Shown: positions 37,226 through 45,722, counted from the first letter of the stretch. The stretch is DNA of 64,000 nucleotides from UBA6168 sp041752395 (GCA_041752395.1 JBGSWN010000247.1:1-64000), one strand, 5' to 3'. Notes: generated by a model not told the origin, from the letters alone. Numbers and translations: made by a program.

Positions 37226-38235
37226 TTTTTGCTTGCATGCAACGCCCGCCGCAAACGGTCATTGATGGCCATTCCCAGGCCTTCTTCCGGTAAAAATCGG
37301 GTGAGAATTATTTCCGCTCCGCAAATATCCGCCAGCCGCATGATGGAGAAAAGGTTTTTGGCAGCCTCGTCAAAATCACCTTCCGCCGAAAGCTGAAACC
37401 GGAAATCAGCGGGCACATCCTCCAGGTTTTTTCCGAAGGCAATCACTGCTATTTTATTGGGTGAAAAACGGGCGACCAACTCCTCAGACCAATCCACGTA
37501 CAGCGGCGTGGCCGTCGCATAATGGCTTTTGAATTGGCCGGGAGCGACGGGATGTTCCTCCACGCCCGTTTGAATCAAGACCTTTTTCCCAAGGGCCTCC
37601 TCGATGGCCTCCACCGCTACCCCACCCTTCCTTCGGATGATAACTTGCTGATTATCAAAGTCAACGATGGTGCTTTCCAACCCAATCTGGCATGGCCCGC
37701 CGTCGAGAATGTACGGGATTTTCCCATTCAAACCCTCGAAAACATGCTGCGCCGTAGTAGGGCTAACATAGCCAAACGGATTGGCAGAGGGTGCTGCGAC
37801 GGGAAAATCGAGCATTTGCAAAAGCTGCCTTGTCAAAGGATGGGCAGGGATGCGGACGGCGACTTTGGGGCTGCCAGCAGTCACTAAATCTGGAATTAGT
37901 GATTGGTGATTGGTGATTGGTGATTGGTGATTGGTGGCTGCCACTTTCTTTTCCAAGAGGAAAGTCAATGGGCCGGGCGAGAATTTTTGCGCCAAAAGCT
38001 CGGCATCGGCGGGGATTTCAGTCAGGTATTTGCGAACGGAATCCCAATCTGGCAAATGAATGATGAGCGGATTGAAATGTGGGCGGCCCTTTGCTTTGAA
38101 GATTTTTAGGACGGCGTCGGGGTCAAGGGCATTGGCGGCGAGGCCGTACACGGTTTCGGTGGGGATGGCGACGGGGTGGCCGGATTTTAGGAGGTCGGCG
38201 GCGAGGTCGATATCAGTTCCGATGGTTGTTTGCAC
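37222..38235 (-). CDS. L-threonylcarbamoyladenylate synthase (Sua5/YrdC family)
   Basis: 337 aa: an N-terminal YrdC domain (HPVAIPTETVYGLAANA; KGRPHFNPLIIHL; FSPGPLTFLLEKK; KVAVRIPAHPLTRQLL; VAAPSANPFGYVSPTTAQHV) and a C-terminal Sua5 domain. It makes threonylcarbamoyl-AMP for t6A37 modification of ANN-decoding tRNAs. Residues about 99-113 are an unusual NHQSPITNHQS segment encoded by five tandem GATTGGT heptamers; homologues run directly from the LLEKK region to IPDLVTAG. The inserted segment lies in a surface turn between two YrdC strands, so the enzyme may tolerate it. Confidence 0.93.
   Translation of the reverse strand: MQTTIGTDIDLAADLLKSGHPVAIPTETVYGLAANALDPDAVLKIFKAKGRPHFNPLIIHLPDWDSVRKYLTEIPADAELLAQKFSPGPLTFLLEKKVAATNHQSPITNHQSLIPDLVTAGSPKVAVRIPAHPLTRQLLQMLDFPVAAPSANPFGYVSPTTAQHVFEGLNGKIPYILDGGPCQIGLESTIVDFDNQQVIIRRKGGVAVEAIEEALGKKVLIQTGVEEHPVAPGQFKSHYATATPLYVDWSEELVARFSPNKIAVIAFGKNLEDVPADFRFQLSAEGDFDEAAKNLFSIMRLADICGAEIILTRFLPEEGLGMAINDRLRRALHASKN
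37901..37935. repeat. Tandem heptamer (GATTGGT x5) inside the Sua5 coding sequence
   Basis: Five perfect head-to-tail copies of GATTGGT, preceded by partial copies. Because seven is not a multiple of three, gain or loss of one copy would shift the Sua5 reading frame. The same heptamer occurs in the intergenic island at 44404-44575. Confidence 0.9.
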
Positions 38236-38261
38236 TTAACTTTATTAGTGCTTCCGCACGA

Positions 38262-39965
38262 TTATTTACGATTAATCCTTCTATCACGTAACTCTTGCCA
38301 AGCACCTCGGATTTCTAAAATAGATACTTGATTAAGCCCCAAAAATCCATTCAATACAATACTGTCAACATAATCCAAGGCTTCAATTTCTTGCCCGCTC
38401 CGCAATAGTTTGTCAATTTTTTCAATGTCAATATCTAAATCAGCATTCCATGGGATAAGCAATTTTTCTGCTTCATTGGGTTCCAATTCTAATACGCCGC
38501 CACCATAACTTCTTCCAGCAACTTCGGCCCACGCAAGCGTCAGCGAATTAAAGAATATACAGGCTAACTTTCTTGGAGAAACTCCTTCTTTCACCCTTAC
38601 CCTATGAACAGTATCTGTCGAAGTAGCTTTTGCATCGTTGACTACAAGCAAGGGGTAACGGTGTATTTGTCGAAACAAAAAAGCATCCGGCGTATAAATG
38701 GAAGGTACATCAAACCAACGCTTTCTTATACTGCATTTATATCCCTTGTTAACGCCTTCCTTTTCACCGTGGGAAATATATTTCAGTAGCGTGTTTGGTA
38801 TGTCTTCTGTCCTTTTTTTGTTGAAATCTAAAACAAAAGCCGGATTAGAATTGCTAAGCACCTCAAAATCCGAATCATTGAATATCAGTGATTTTAAGCC
38901 ACTTGTCCTACCAACGATTGGTAAAGAGAACGATGCCGCATTTAGTGCCTGCACAATTTCTTTTCTAATCACAAAAAAGCTGTTTCTACCAGTTACTAAT
39001 CCAACATCAACATCAGCCAGCTTGCCAAGCGGGACAAGGCTCGGATGTTTGGCTACTTTTTCCAAAGCTGAAAATTTATCAGCAGACAAAAACAATGAAG
39101 TCCATTTCATACCGGGATGGGTATGCTTCACAGGCAAATGCTTCACTGCATGAGTCAAATCAACCGATTTAAATAGTTCTTCCCCGTCCTCCAGTTCTAT
39201 GGTATGGATGTCGGAAAGCCTCCCATCATTTACTCGCTTGCCGTCAGCGAGTAGCAGCACTACTTCTTGTTGAATATCTGGAAATACAAGTTTTCTAAAT
39301 CCAATAATTAAAATGTTTTCAAACGATGCAACTAGCCTTGACCTTAGTTCTTCGGCATAGTTTACTTGCAACAACTCCGCTGGCAGTACAAGCGCCATTC
39401 GTCCATTATTATTCAACAGTTCAATGCTCAACTGAACAAATGCCGCCCAAATATTTGCCAACTTAGTTGGTTTATAATTTGCTTTCTTTAAATGAGAAAA
39501 TGCGATGTCTCTTATATTCGTATCAATGTTTTGAAATCGAATAAAAGGCGGATTGCCAATAATTACATCGTAAGGCTTTTCGCTGCACAAATCAGAATAG
39601 TGTTGAAAAAAATCCCCGAGCCGCCAATCAACTTCCCGTTCTGTAGCCAGCGTTCTATTTTGAGCTGCTAATATTTCGTCAGTTTCTAATTCGATGGCAG
39701 TTAGGCAGAAACTTTCTGGGCAAACCTTACGCAATTTATTAAGCGCTGGTATTAGAAAATTCCCGTCTCCACAACTTGGTTCGAGTACCCGATAACTATC
39801 TCCACGAATAGCCCAATCTGCCAAATAACTGGCAAGTTTTTCTGGTGTATAATATCCACCACGGAGTTTTCTTTCCGTTGCAGGTGCCTTATTTGTTTCA
39901 AAAAATAAATTCATTTTCAAAGCTTTTTTGTCAATTTTCATCGGTTTCATCACCAGCCTCGTCAT
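38262..39965 (-). CDS. N6-adenine DNA methyltransferase (type II R-M modification subunit)
   Basis: 567 aa with the gamma-class order of motifs: motif X GGYYTPEKLA (about 36-45), motif I VLEPSCGDGNF (about 60-70), ELETDE, and catalytic motif IV NPPF (138-141), then a C-terminal target-recognition half ending with the SYGGGVLELEPNE signature common in BsuBI/PstI- and Eco57I-like methylases. It methylates adenine in its recognition sequence. ATGs at 39965, 39950 and 39941 are all possible; every one overlaps the end of the nuclease gene (11-35 bp), indicating translational coupling. Last gene of the candidate four-gene unit. Confidence 0.93.
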   Translation of the reverse strand: MTRLVMKPMKIDKKALKMNLFFETNKAPATERKLRGGYYTPEKLASYLADWAIRGDSYRVLEPSCGDGNFLIPALNKLRKVCPESFCLTAIELETDEILAAQNRTLATEREVDWRLGDFFQHYSDLCSEKPYDVIIGNPPFIRFQNIDTNIRDIAFSHLKKANYKPTKLANIWAAFVQLSIELLNNNGRMALVLPAELLQVNYAEELRSRLVASFENILIIGFRKLVFPDIQQEVVLLLADGKRVNDGRLSDIHTIELEDGEELFKSVDLTHAVKHLPVKHTHPGMKWTSLFLSADKFSALEKVAKHPSLVPLGKLADVDVGLVTGRNSFFVIRKEIVQALNAASFSLPIVGRTSGLKSLIFNDSDFEVLSNSNPAFVLDFNKKRTEDIPNTLLKYISHGEKEGVNKGYKCSIRKRWFDVPSIYTPDAFLFRQIHRYPLLVVNDAKATSTDTVHRVRVKEGVSPRKLACIFFNSLTLAWAEVAGRSYGGGVLELEPNEAEKLLIPWNADLDIDIEKIDKLLRSGQEIEALDYVDSIVLNGFLGLNQVSILEIRGAWQELRDRRINRK

Positions 39966-40689
39966 GGGGCGGAAGACCTTTATAGCGGCTCAAATATTGT
40001 GGATATAGTATTTCAGAAAATTTTTCAATTCTTAAAACAGAATCAGTTTCAGGAATAGTGTCGCTAATTGTACCGTCGTTTGGGTTCCAAATAACCAACG
40101 ATATAGCTTCGGCAAGATGGGATTGATTCAGCACGTCCTTTCTGGAAGCCATTCTCTCCAAGGTCCGAACCAAATCCGACTGCTGTTTTGTACCGAGTGC
40201 AGGAGCAGGTATTACAACCATAAATGCAACGATGGCATAAGGAAAACGGGTATGAACAGTAGCTGCTTCTGTCGCCAAATCATTGACCATGTTCTGCCAA
40301 TTCTTCCCCACGCTTTTCAAATCGTTCAAGGTCTTGCTGTCAAAAGCAATCCTCACCCCATCAGGACGGTAAGCAACATCAAAGTTTTGTGGCCTTACCC
40401 CACCAATAATTCTTGCAGGCCCCATCTCTACGCAATCCGCTTGCGATGGAATCAATTTTTTTGAAGAACCTGGAACGACTGGCAGGCCACCAAGCATTTT
40501 TGCCAAAGACTCCGCAACGGCTTTATCAATAAATGATGCAAAATTGACCGACTGCTGCCTGTCAAAACTATTTGGGTTCTTCGTTTTGCCCGTTTCAGGA
40601 TTTGTATCTCCCAGCCATAGTTCGCCCCAGCTTTTCAATTTTTCTTCTGGGATGACCACTTTGGGCATGTAATTCAATATTGCTGCCAT
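39931..40689 (-). CDS. Putative type II restriction endonuclease (PD-(D/E)xK fold)
   Basis: 252 aa from ATG 40689; the frame is open to 40776, but that extension overlaps the dynamin gene and has no conserved look. A likely nuclease core is FDVAYRPDGVRIAFDSKT, giving Asp104/Asp110 and D117-x-K119 on a strand pair, followed by a helix, consistent with PD-(D/E)xK. Further support comes from position: directly upstream of, and overlapping, a DNA adenine methyltransferase. I do not recognise a named isoschizomer. Function inferred from motif plus context. Confidence 0.7.
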   Translation of the reverse strand: MAAILNYMPKVVIPEEKLKSWGELWLGDTNPETGKTKNPNSFDRQQSVNFASFIDKAVAESLAKMLGGLPVVPGSSKKLIPSQADCVEMGPARIIGGVRPQNFDVAYRPDGVRIAFDSKTLNDLKSVGKNWQNMVNDLATEAATVHTRFPYAIVAFMVVIPAPALGTKQQSDLVRTLERMASRKDVLNQSHLAEAISLVIWNPNDGTISDTIPETDSVLRIEKFSEILYPQYLSRYKGLPPHDEAGDETDEN

Positions 40690-40735
40690 GCGATTTTCTG
40701 TTTTTTGATTGGGCAATTTTGATAAAAATATCCCA

Positions 40736-42457
40736 TTAAACCAAATCCCTCTCCACCTGCAACAGCCTCCCCTCAATCCCCCCCTGCCTCACTTCCAGCT
40801 TCGACACCTGCGCCTCCTCTTTCTCCAGCATCGCATCGAAATCCTCGAAATTGGCGTCAATCTTCTGCTTGATACTGGTCACGTAGGTGCGGAGCTTGCC
40901 AGAAAGTTCGTTTTGGAGCAGGCCCCTACCCTTCTCGATTTCCTGCTTGAATCCCTCCATGATTTTCCGCTTTTTTGCCGCTGAGGTAAAGCCTGCGAAA
41001 AGCACGCCTATCGCCGTCAGCACGCCGCCCGTCACATCAAAGACCGCCAGTTTTGTCACAGCAGCGAGGATGATTCCGACCACAGCCAATCCGCTGCCCG
41101 TGGCGATGCTGGCCGAACCGGGCTTTTTATCGGGGAAAAGCTGGTCGGCGCTGAAATTCTCTGGTCGGTTCAGGAATTTAGTGAACGTTTCCTGCAAATC
41201 GCCCATCACCGTGGCCCGCCGTTCGGCGATGTCACTGAAAATTTCATGGTTGTTGCGAAGGATGGTCTCGCTGGCGTGGATTCGCTGGTCAATGCTTTTC
41301 GCCATCTGCTGGATGCTGTCGGCGAGGTCTGCCACATTGTCGTTAAGCTTGTTTTGCAGTTCGAGGTGAAGCTGCTGGTCGAGGTCTTTGGCGAGGGCTT
41401 CTAACCACTCTTGGGCATTGGCTTTTTTGGAAAAAATGCCTGCAATCGTTCGCTTGAGCAGGCTGAAGAACCCGAGACCTTCTTCCAGTTCCTCCTCTTT
41501 TTGCATCGTGATTCGGTCATAGCCACCAAGCAGGTTTTCCACCAGCATGTCAACTTGGCGCAACGATTTAAGCTCCTGTTTTTCAAGGGTTTCCGACACA
41601 TCTTGCCGGAATTTTTGGTCGGCTTTTAACTGCTTGCGGCGGTCTTCGATGCCCTTGCCGATGCGCTCGTTGAGGTTGCGGCAGGTGCTGATATTGTTTG
41701 TGAGCTTCAGCACGGGCGCTTTTCCGCCGGTGATGTTTTCACGGATGAATTCCCGGAGGGGCAAAAATCCGCTCTCCGTTTCATGGCCTTCCATTTCCAT
41801 TTTGGCCGATACCGCAAACACATGTGGGAACTGGATGCCTTTTTTTTCGGCATGTTGTACGACACCGTTCAGGTTCACAGAGAGGTCGCTTTCGTTCATC
41901 AAATCTTTTTGCTGCAGCACGAAAATGACCTTGCGCCGCCACTCGGCATGGATAAAATCGAAGAACTCCCAAGCCGATTGACGATAAGGGTTTTTTGCCT
42001 CGAAAACAAAAACGATGAGGTCGCTGGACGGGATAAAACCTTCGGTGATTTCCTGGTGATGCTCGACGATGGTGTTCGTGCCGGGCGTGTCAACAATGGC
42101 GATTTCCTTGAGGATTTCGACGGGATGCGTGATTTTTTTCAGGTAAGGATTAATGGTAATGACCTGCTCCGTTTCTCCCCAAATCACCTGCTGGATGGTG
42201 TCCGTCATAGGTTGCGGAGCGACCCTGCATATCTCCTTACCCGTTGATAATAAGGCGTTTACGAAGCTGCTCTTTCCTGCTTTCACTTCGCCGACGATGA
42301 CGAACATGAACGGCTCGTTGATTCGGTTGCGAAGCTCGCTGACGGTTTGGCGGAGCTGCTCGTGGCCGATGTCCACGGTGAGGTCGTGCAGGTCTTTTGC
42401 GATTTCGTCAATATGTGAACGCAGTCCTTTGAGCTTATCGTCGAGTATTTTTACCAT
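40736..42457 (-). CDS. Bacterial dynamin-like GTPase
   Basis: 573 aa. GTPase domain: P-loop GEVKAGKSS (56-64), switch I PMTDTIQQ, G3 DTPG (123-126), G4-like LQQKDL (about 181-186). Long helical region with coiled-coil propensity (about 270-430), a two-helix hydrophobic hairpin (about 450-492: GLAVVGIILAAVTKLAVF and GVLTAIGVLFAGF) and a C-terminal helical bundle. This is the layout of bacterial dynamin-like proteins that bind and remodel membranes; some act in phage defence or toxin export. It lies 46 bp upstream of the restriction nuclease and 93 bp downstream of the EAD11-like gene, all on one strand. Confidence 0.88.
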   Translation of the reverse strand: MVKILDDKLKGLRSHIDEIAKDLHDLTVDIGHEQLRQTVSELRNRINEPFMFVIVGEVKAGKSSFVNALLSTGKEICRVAPQPMTDTIQQVIWGETEQVITINPYLKKITHPVEILKEIAIVDTPGTNTIVEHHQEITEGFIPSSDLIVFVFEAKNPYRQSAWEFFDFIHAEWRRKVIFVLQQKDLMNESDLSVNLNGVVQHAEKKGIQFPHVFAVSAKMEMEGHETESGFLPLREFIRENITGGKAPVLKLTNNISTCRNLNERIGKGIEDRRKQLKADQKFRQDVSETLEKQELKSLRQVDMLVENLLGGYDRITMQKEEELEEGLGFFSLLKRTIAGIFSKKANAQEWLEALAKDLDQQLHLELQNKLNDNVADLADSIQQMAKSIDQRIHASETILRNNHEIFSDIAERRATVMGDLQETFTKFLNRPENFSADQLFPDKKPGSASIATGSGLAVVGIILAAVTKLAVFDVTGGVLTAIGVLFAGFTSAAKKRKIMEGFKQEIEKGRGLLQNELSGKLRTYVTSIKQKIDANFEDFDAMLEKEEAQVSKLEVRQGGIEGRLLQVERDLV

Positions 42458-42550
42458 GAAAAAGGTTTAGGTGGTTTAGGACGTTTTTCGGTTTATTTGG
42501 GTACAAATCTAAACCCGCTAAACCGATTAAGCCATCCAAACTTTGGGAAA

Positions 42551-44395
42551 TTATCGTAAACTGAAACGCACTGGCTGGGTGTAATGAACCCGGATTGCAT
42601 CGCCTTTTGCATTCAGCCCAGGCTGAAATTTGGGCAGTGATTTTATCAAACGAACTGCCTCTTTGGCGCAGCCACCACCAATATCGTTCAGGGCCTTCAC
42701 ATCGGTGATGGAGCCGTCCCTTTCCACCACAAAACTGACTACGACGCTGCCCTCAATTGATTTCCGAAGGGCTTCTTCTGGATACACAAAACCGTTTTTG
42801 AGGTATCGATATATCCGTTCCTCCGTACATTTTGCTTCCTTGGCCTTGTTGGAATTACTGCATTTCTTGAAAACAGGCCGCCTCGCCGCGGAGACCAATG
42901 CTACCGGGGCATTCGGGTCCACAGGTGCTGGTTTAGGGTTTTCGGTTTTTGTAGGAACCGTTGGTTTTGGGGTAGGTTTCACCTCGGGGGCCGGCTTGGG
43001 CTTCGGGGTGATGGGTGTTTTAGGCTTTTCCTTTGGTGAACCCGGCTTCGTGACTTTGGTTTTTTCCTCGGGAATTTTCTTTATTGGAACATCAACAATC
43101 GTATCAGCTGGTGGCACTTCTACGGCAACGATTTCGCCCCGGTTAAGTTCATCCATGCGGTTAGCTGCGACATCTGAATATTTTCCCGAAGGATAATTCG
43201 CCAAATAATCCGCCATCGCCGCTTCGTCGTTCATGGCCACCGCTGAATTCCAGGCATCATTTTCCAAACTGTCAAGCACCATCATGGCGGTGGATGCCTC
43301 CGGTGTACCCGGGTTTTCCCGAAGGAAATCCTCCAATTCTCGACGGTTCGCATTGCCTCGCAGCTTCCTCATTTTCCCTGCTGGGCTGTCATCTGAAACC
43401 ACTGAACTTACGTCCGAATTGTTGTTTATCAAAAATGGCTTCAAGGCGATGCCGCCAATCACCAGCGCCGCCACACCTGCTACCACTTTGCCTATTAAGC
43501 CAAGCCCTAGCGCCTTCGTTGCGTTGGAAGGCTGCGACCCCGGGACGGGCCGTGGCGCTGCTGGGCTGGGAGCATTTGGCCCGGGCTGCGGCTCAATCCC
43601 TTTACTGCCACTACCCGGCACGGCCCGCTGTTCATCAGAATCGGTCACCTGCCACGAGTATCCAGCACTCACAAATTCTGGCGCTTCCTCCGTAGGTTTC
43701 TCCGTCACAATCTGCACCTGTTCTTTCAAGACTTCATTACGCTTGCGCTCAATGCCGTTGATGATCTCGATGATGGAAATCTTTAAAACCAGCGGAAATT
43801 CACCCGCTTTCAAAGGCGTCACACAGAAAATCCACTCTGTCACAAGGTCTTTTTCAACAAACTGAACGGTGTCGTTTAGCGTCGTGATTGTGAAGGCCTT
43901 GTCAGCATTTGGGTCGAGCAATTCGACGCCCATGACGTCGGAGATGCGAAGGTCCCGCATCACGTCGCCCACCTGAATTTCAAAGTCGTGCAGAATAGTT
44001 TTTCGGTCAAAAGCAAGCCGCACAATGCACTCCGACTCAATGCCCAACTGCATTTTCTTCGGAATTCGGTAAATGACTTCCCCGTTGTAAACATCGGCGA
44101 TACCAGTTTGCGTAGTCGCCTGGGCCATGCCGGGGATATCGGCCTCCTTCAGTCCATTGATGAAGTCGAGCAGTTCCTTCCTGATTTTGTTGAATTCAAG
44201 GGTAGCATCCTCATTGGCGATGATGCCCTGTAAAAGCTGGCGGCTAACATCTTGGTAGCGTCCTTCGAGCAGGATTAGGTCATTGTGGCAGTCAGTGCCG
44301 GGCTTTAAGATGGTTTTGAGGGAAGCAAGGGTGAGGTCAATGCCCAGGGCGACCAAATCTCGCAGTTCATTTTGAATGGCTTCCAATGTTTTCAT
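42551..44395 (-). CDS. EAD11-like / beta-domain / transmembrane / TonB C-terminal domain protein
   Basis: 614 aa multidomain protein. Residues 1-86 form a helical bundle (IQNELRDLVALGIDLTLASL; LILLEGRYQDVSRQLLQGII; ELLDFINGL) that I match to effector-associated domain 11 of bacterial conflict systems. Residues about 107-232 are a beta-rich domain (YRIPKKMQLGIESECIVRLAF; TEWIFCVTPLKAGEFPLVLK). Then a proline-rich linker, one TM helix (about 295-323), a short helical repeat (YLANYPSGKY), a long Pro/Lys linker (445-497) and a periplasmic TonB C-terminal domain (505-614) with paired cysteines. Topology N-in/C-out links a cytosolic adaptor to the envelope. First gene of the dynamin/R-M unit. Confidence 0.8.
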   Translation of the reverse strand: MKTLEAIQNELRDLVALGIDLTLASLKTILKPGTDCHNDLILLEGRYQDVSRQLLQGIIANEDATLEFNKIRKELLDFINGLKEADIPGMAQATTQTGIADVYNGEVIYRIPKKMQLGIESECIVRLAFDRKTILHDFEIQVGDVMRDLRISDVMGVELLDPNADKAFTITTLNDTVQFVEKDLVTEWIFCVTPLKAGEFPLVLKISIIEIINGIERKRNEVLKEQVQIVTEKPTEEAPEFVSAGYSWQVTDSDEQRAVPGSGSKGIEPQPGPNAPSPAAPRPVPGSQPSNATKALGLGLIGKVVAGVAALVIGGIALKPFLINNNSDVSSVVSDDSPAGKMRKLRGNANRRELEDFLRENPGTPEASTAMMVLDSLENDAWNSAVAMNDEAAMADYLANYPSGKYSDVAANRMDELNRGEIVAVEVPPADTIVDVPIKKIPEEKTKVTKPGSPKEKPKTPITPKPKPAPEVKPTPKPTVPTKTENPKPAPVDPNAPVALVSAARRPVFKKCSNSNKAKEAKCTEERIYRYLKNGFVYPEEALRKSIEGSVVVSFVVERDGSITDVKALNDIGGGCAKEAVRLIKSLPKFQPGLNAKGDAIRVHYTQPVRFSLR

Positions 44396-44403
44396 GGCAA
44401 GTG

Positions 44404-44575
44404 TAGATTGGTAACTAGTGATTGGTATTTGGTTAATTTAGTTGTGGCAACTATAGATTTTCTTCGCCAAATTAAGATTATTGGCAATCTCTGGCTATGT
44501 TTCTAAGATTTTTATTGCCTACAAGGTAGTCAATGACGAGCATTCCATTCACCAGTCACCTGTCACCAATCAACA
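44404..44575. repeat. Split word-repeat island (GATTGGT words) upstream of the EAD11 gene
   Basis: Left part (44404-44434) holds GATTGGTAACTAGTGATTGGT; right part (44545-44575) holds CACCAGTCACCTGTCACCAATC, its degenerate complement, with about 110 bp of non-repetitive AT-rich DNA between. This probably holds the promoter region of the four-gene unit. Confidence 0.65.
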
Positions 44576-44576
44576 T

Positions 44577-45629
44577 TTATCCCTTGTTCGCCAACTGCCC
44601 ACAGGCCGCATCAATGTCCTTGCCCCGGCTACGGCGCACGGTGGTCATCACCCCATTTTCACTCAAAAACCTTGCGAAGCGGTCAATCTTGTCCTCCCTA
44701 GCTTTCACAAAATCCAGTCCTTCCACCTTATTATATTCGATGATGTTCACCTTGACTGGGAAGCGTTGGCAAAGGCGAAGCAGCGCCACAGCATCGTCGT
44801 AACTTTCGTTGAAATCATTGAACGTGATGTACTCGTAGCTCAGGCGGTTGCCTGTTTTGCGGTAAAAATATTCCAGCGAATCCATCAGTATTTCCAAGCT
44901 GTTCTGCTCGTTGATGGGCATGATTTCATTGCGCTTTTCATCGGTTGGCGCATGGAGGCTGAGAGCTAAATTCACCTTGGAATTATCGTCGGCAAGCTGC
45001 CTTATCATCTTCGCAATACCCGCCGTGCTCACCGTGATTCGCTTTGGTGACATACCCAGACCCTCCGGTGAAGTGATGCGCTCGATGCTATCCATCATCG
45101 AACGGTAAGCCAGCAGCGGTTCGCCCATGCCCATGTAAACGATATTGGTGAGGGGGTGCCCAAAAATCTCCTCGCATTGGCGGTTCACGAGCAGCACTTG
45201 GTCGTAGATTTCGGCGCCGTCTAGGTTGCGCACCCGCTTCATCTGGCCCGTGGCACAAAAGGCGCAGGTCAAGCTGCACCCCACTTGGCTGGACACGCAG
45301 ACGGTGAAACGGCGGTCGTCCGGCACGGGTATCAGCACCGACTCGATGAGGTGGCCATCGTGCAATCGGAAGCGGGTTTTGATGGTGCCGTCGTTGCTTT
45401 TTTGCACTTTGTCCTCGACGATGAAATGGATGACAAATTCCGAATCCAACCACTCCCGCAGCGGCTTGCTGAGGTTGGTCATTTGCTCAAATGAATGTGC
45501 CCCTTTTTTCCAAAGCCATTCCCAGACTTGGTTTGCCCGGAACTTGGGTTCGCCCTTTTCGCCGAAGGCGGCAATCAGGTCCGCTTTGGATAGCTGGCGG
45601 ATGTCTTTTTTAGTTGAAACTTCTGTCAT
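44577..45629 (-). CDS. rlmN: 23S rRNA (adenine2503-C2)/tRNA methyltransferase RlmN
   Basis: 350 aa radical-SAM enzyme. CSLTCAFC gives the cluster-binding cysteines (Cys118, Cys122, Cys125); GMGEPLLAYRSM, RITVSTAGI and ALSLHAPTDEKRNEIMPIN follow, and the late DAACGQL cysteine is the second methyl-transfer cysteine. It methylates A2503 of 23S rRNA and A37 of some tRNAs. A TACCTTTG box lies so close to the ATG that the message is predicted to be leaderless. Confidence 0.96.
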   Translation of the reverse strand: MTEVSTKKDIRQLSKADLIAAFGEKGEPKFRANQVWEWLWKKGAHSFEQMTNLSKPLREWLDSEFVIHFIVEDKVQKSNDGTIKTRFRLHDGHLIESVLIPVPDDRRFTVCVSSQVGCSLTCAFCATGQMKRVRNLDGAEIYDQVLLVNRQCEEIFGHPLTNIVYMGMGEPLLAYRSMMDSIERITSPEGLGMSPKRITVSTAGIAKMIRQLADDNSKVNLALSLHAPTDEKRNEIMPINEQNSLEILMDSLEYFYRKTGNRLSYEYITFNDFNESYDDAVALLRLCQRFPVKVNIIEYNKVEGLDFVKAREDKIDRFARFLSENGVMTTVRRSRGKDIDAACGQLANKG

Positions 45630-45633
45630 GCGG

Positions 45634-45664
45634 CAAAGGTAGGGAATGGTTTGTGGTCACCCAA
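45634..45664 (-). promoter_or_regulatory. Promoter of rlmN, predicting a leaderless transcript
   Basis: On the minus strand TTG (45664-45662), 20 bp spacer, TACCTTTG (45641-45634), then CCGC and the ATG. With the -7 element ending at about -4, transcription begins at the start codon. The -33 TTG is inside the left arm of the BIME-like repeat. Confidence 0.65.
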
Positions 45665-45722
45665 TTTATTGGGCATACCGTGTGGGCTCATTCGGCCTGC
45701 CCAATAAATTGGGCGACCACAA
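45651..45722. repeat. REP/BIME-like nested inverted repeat (GCCCAATAAATTGGGC)
   Basis: Arms 45651-45675 and 45698-45722 (25 bp) are inverted copies with a single mismatch around a 22 bp spacer. Each arm contains its own palindrome CCCAAT-TT-ATTGGG. Sequence differs from the element at 12796-12848 but the architecture is the same. Confidence 0.8.

Noticed and set aside
37901..37935. Tandem heptamers as a CRISPR array
   Set aside because: Units are 7 bp without spacers and lie inside a conserved gene.
45651..45722. Inverted repeat as the ends of an insertion sequence or a terminator
   Set aside because: The spacer is only 22 bp and carries no transposase; no T-run follows on either strand, so a terminator is not supported.
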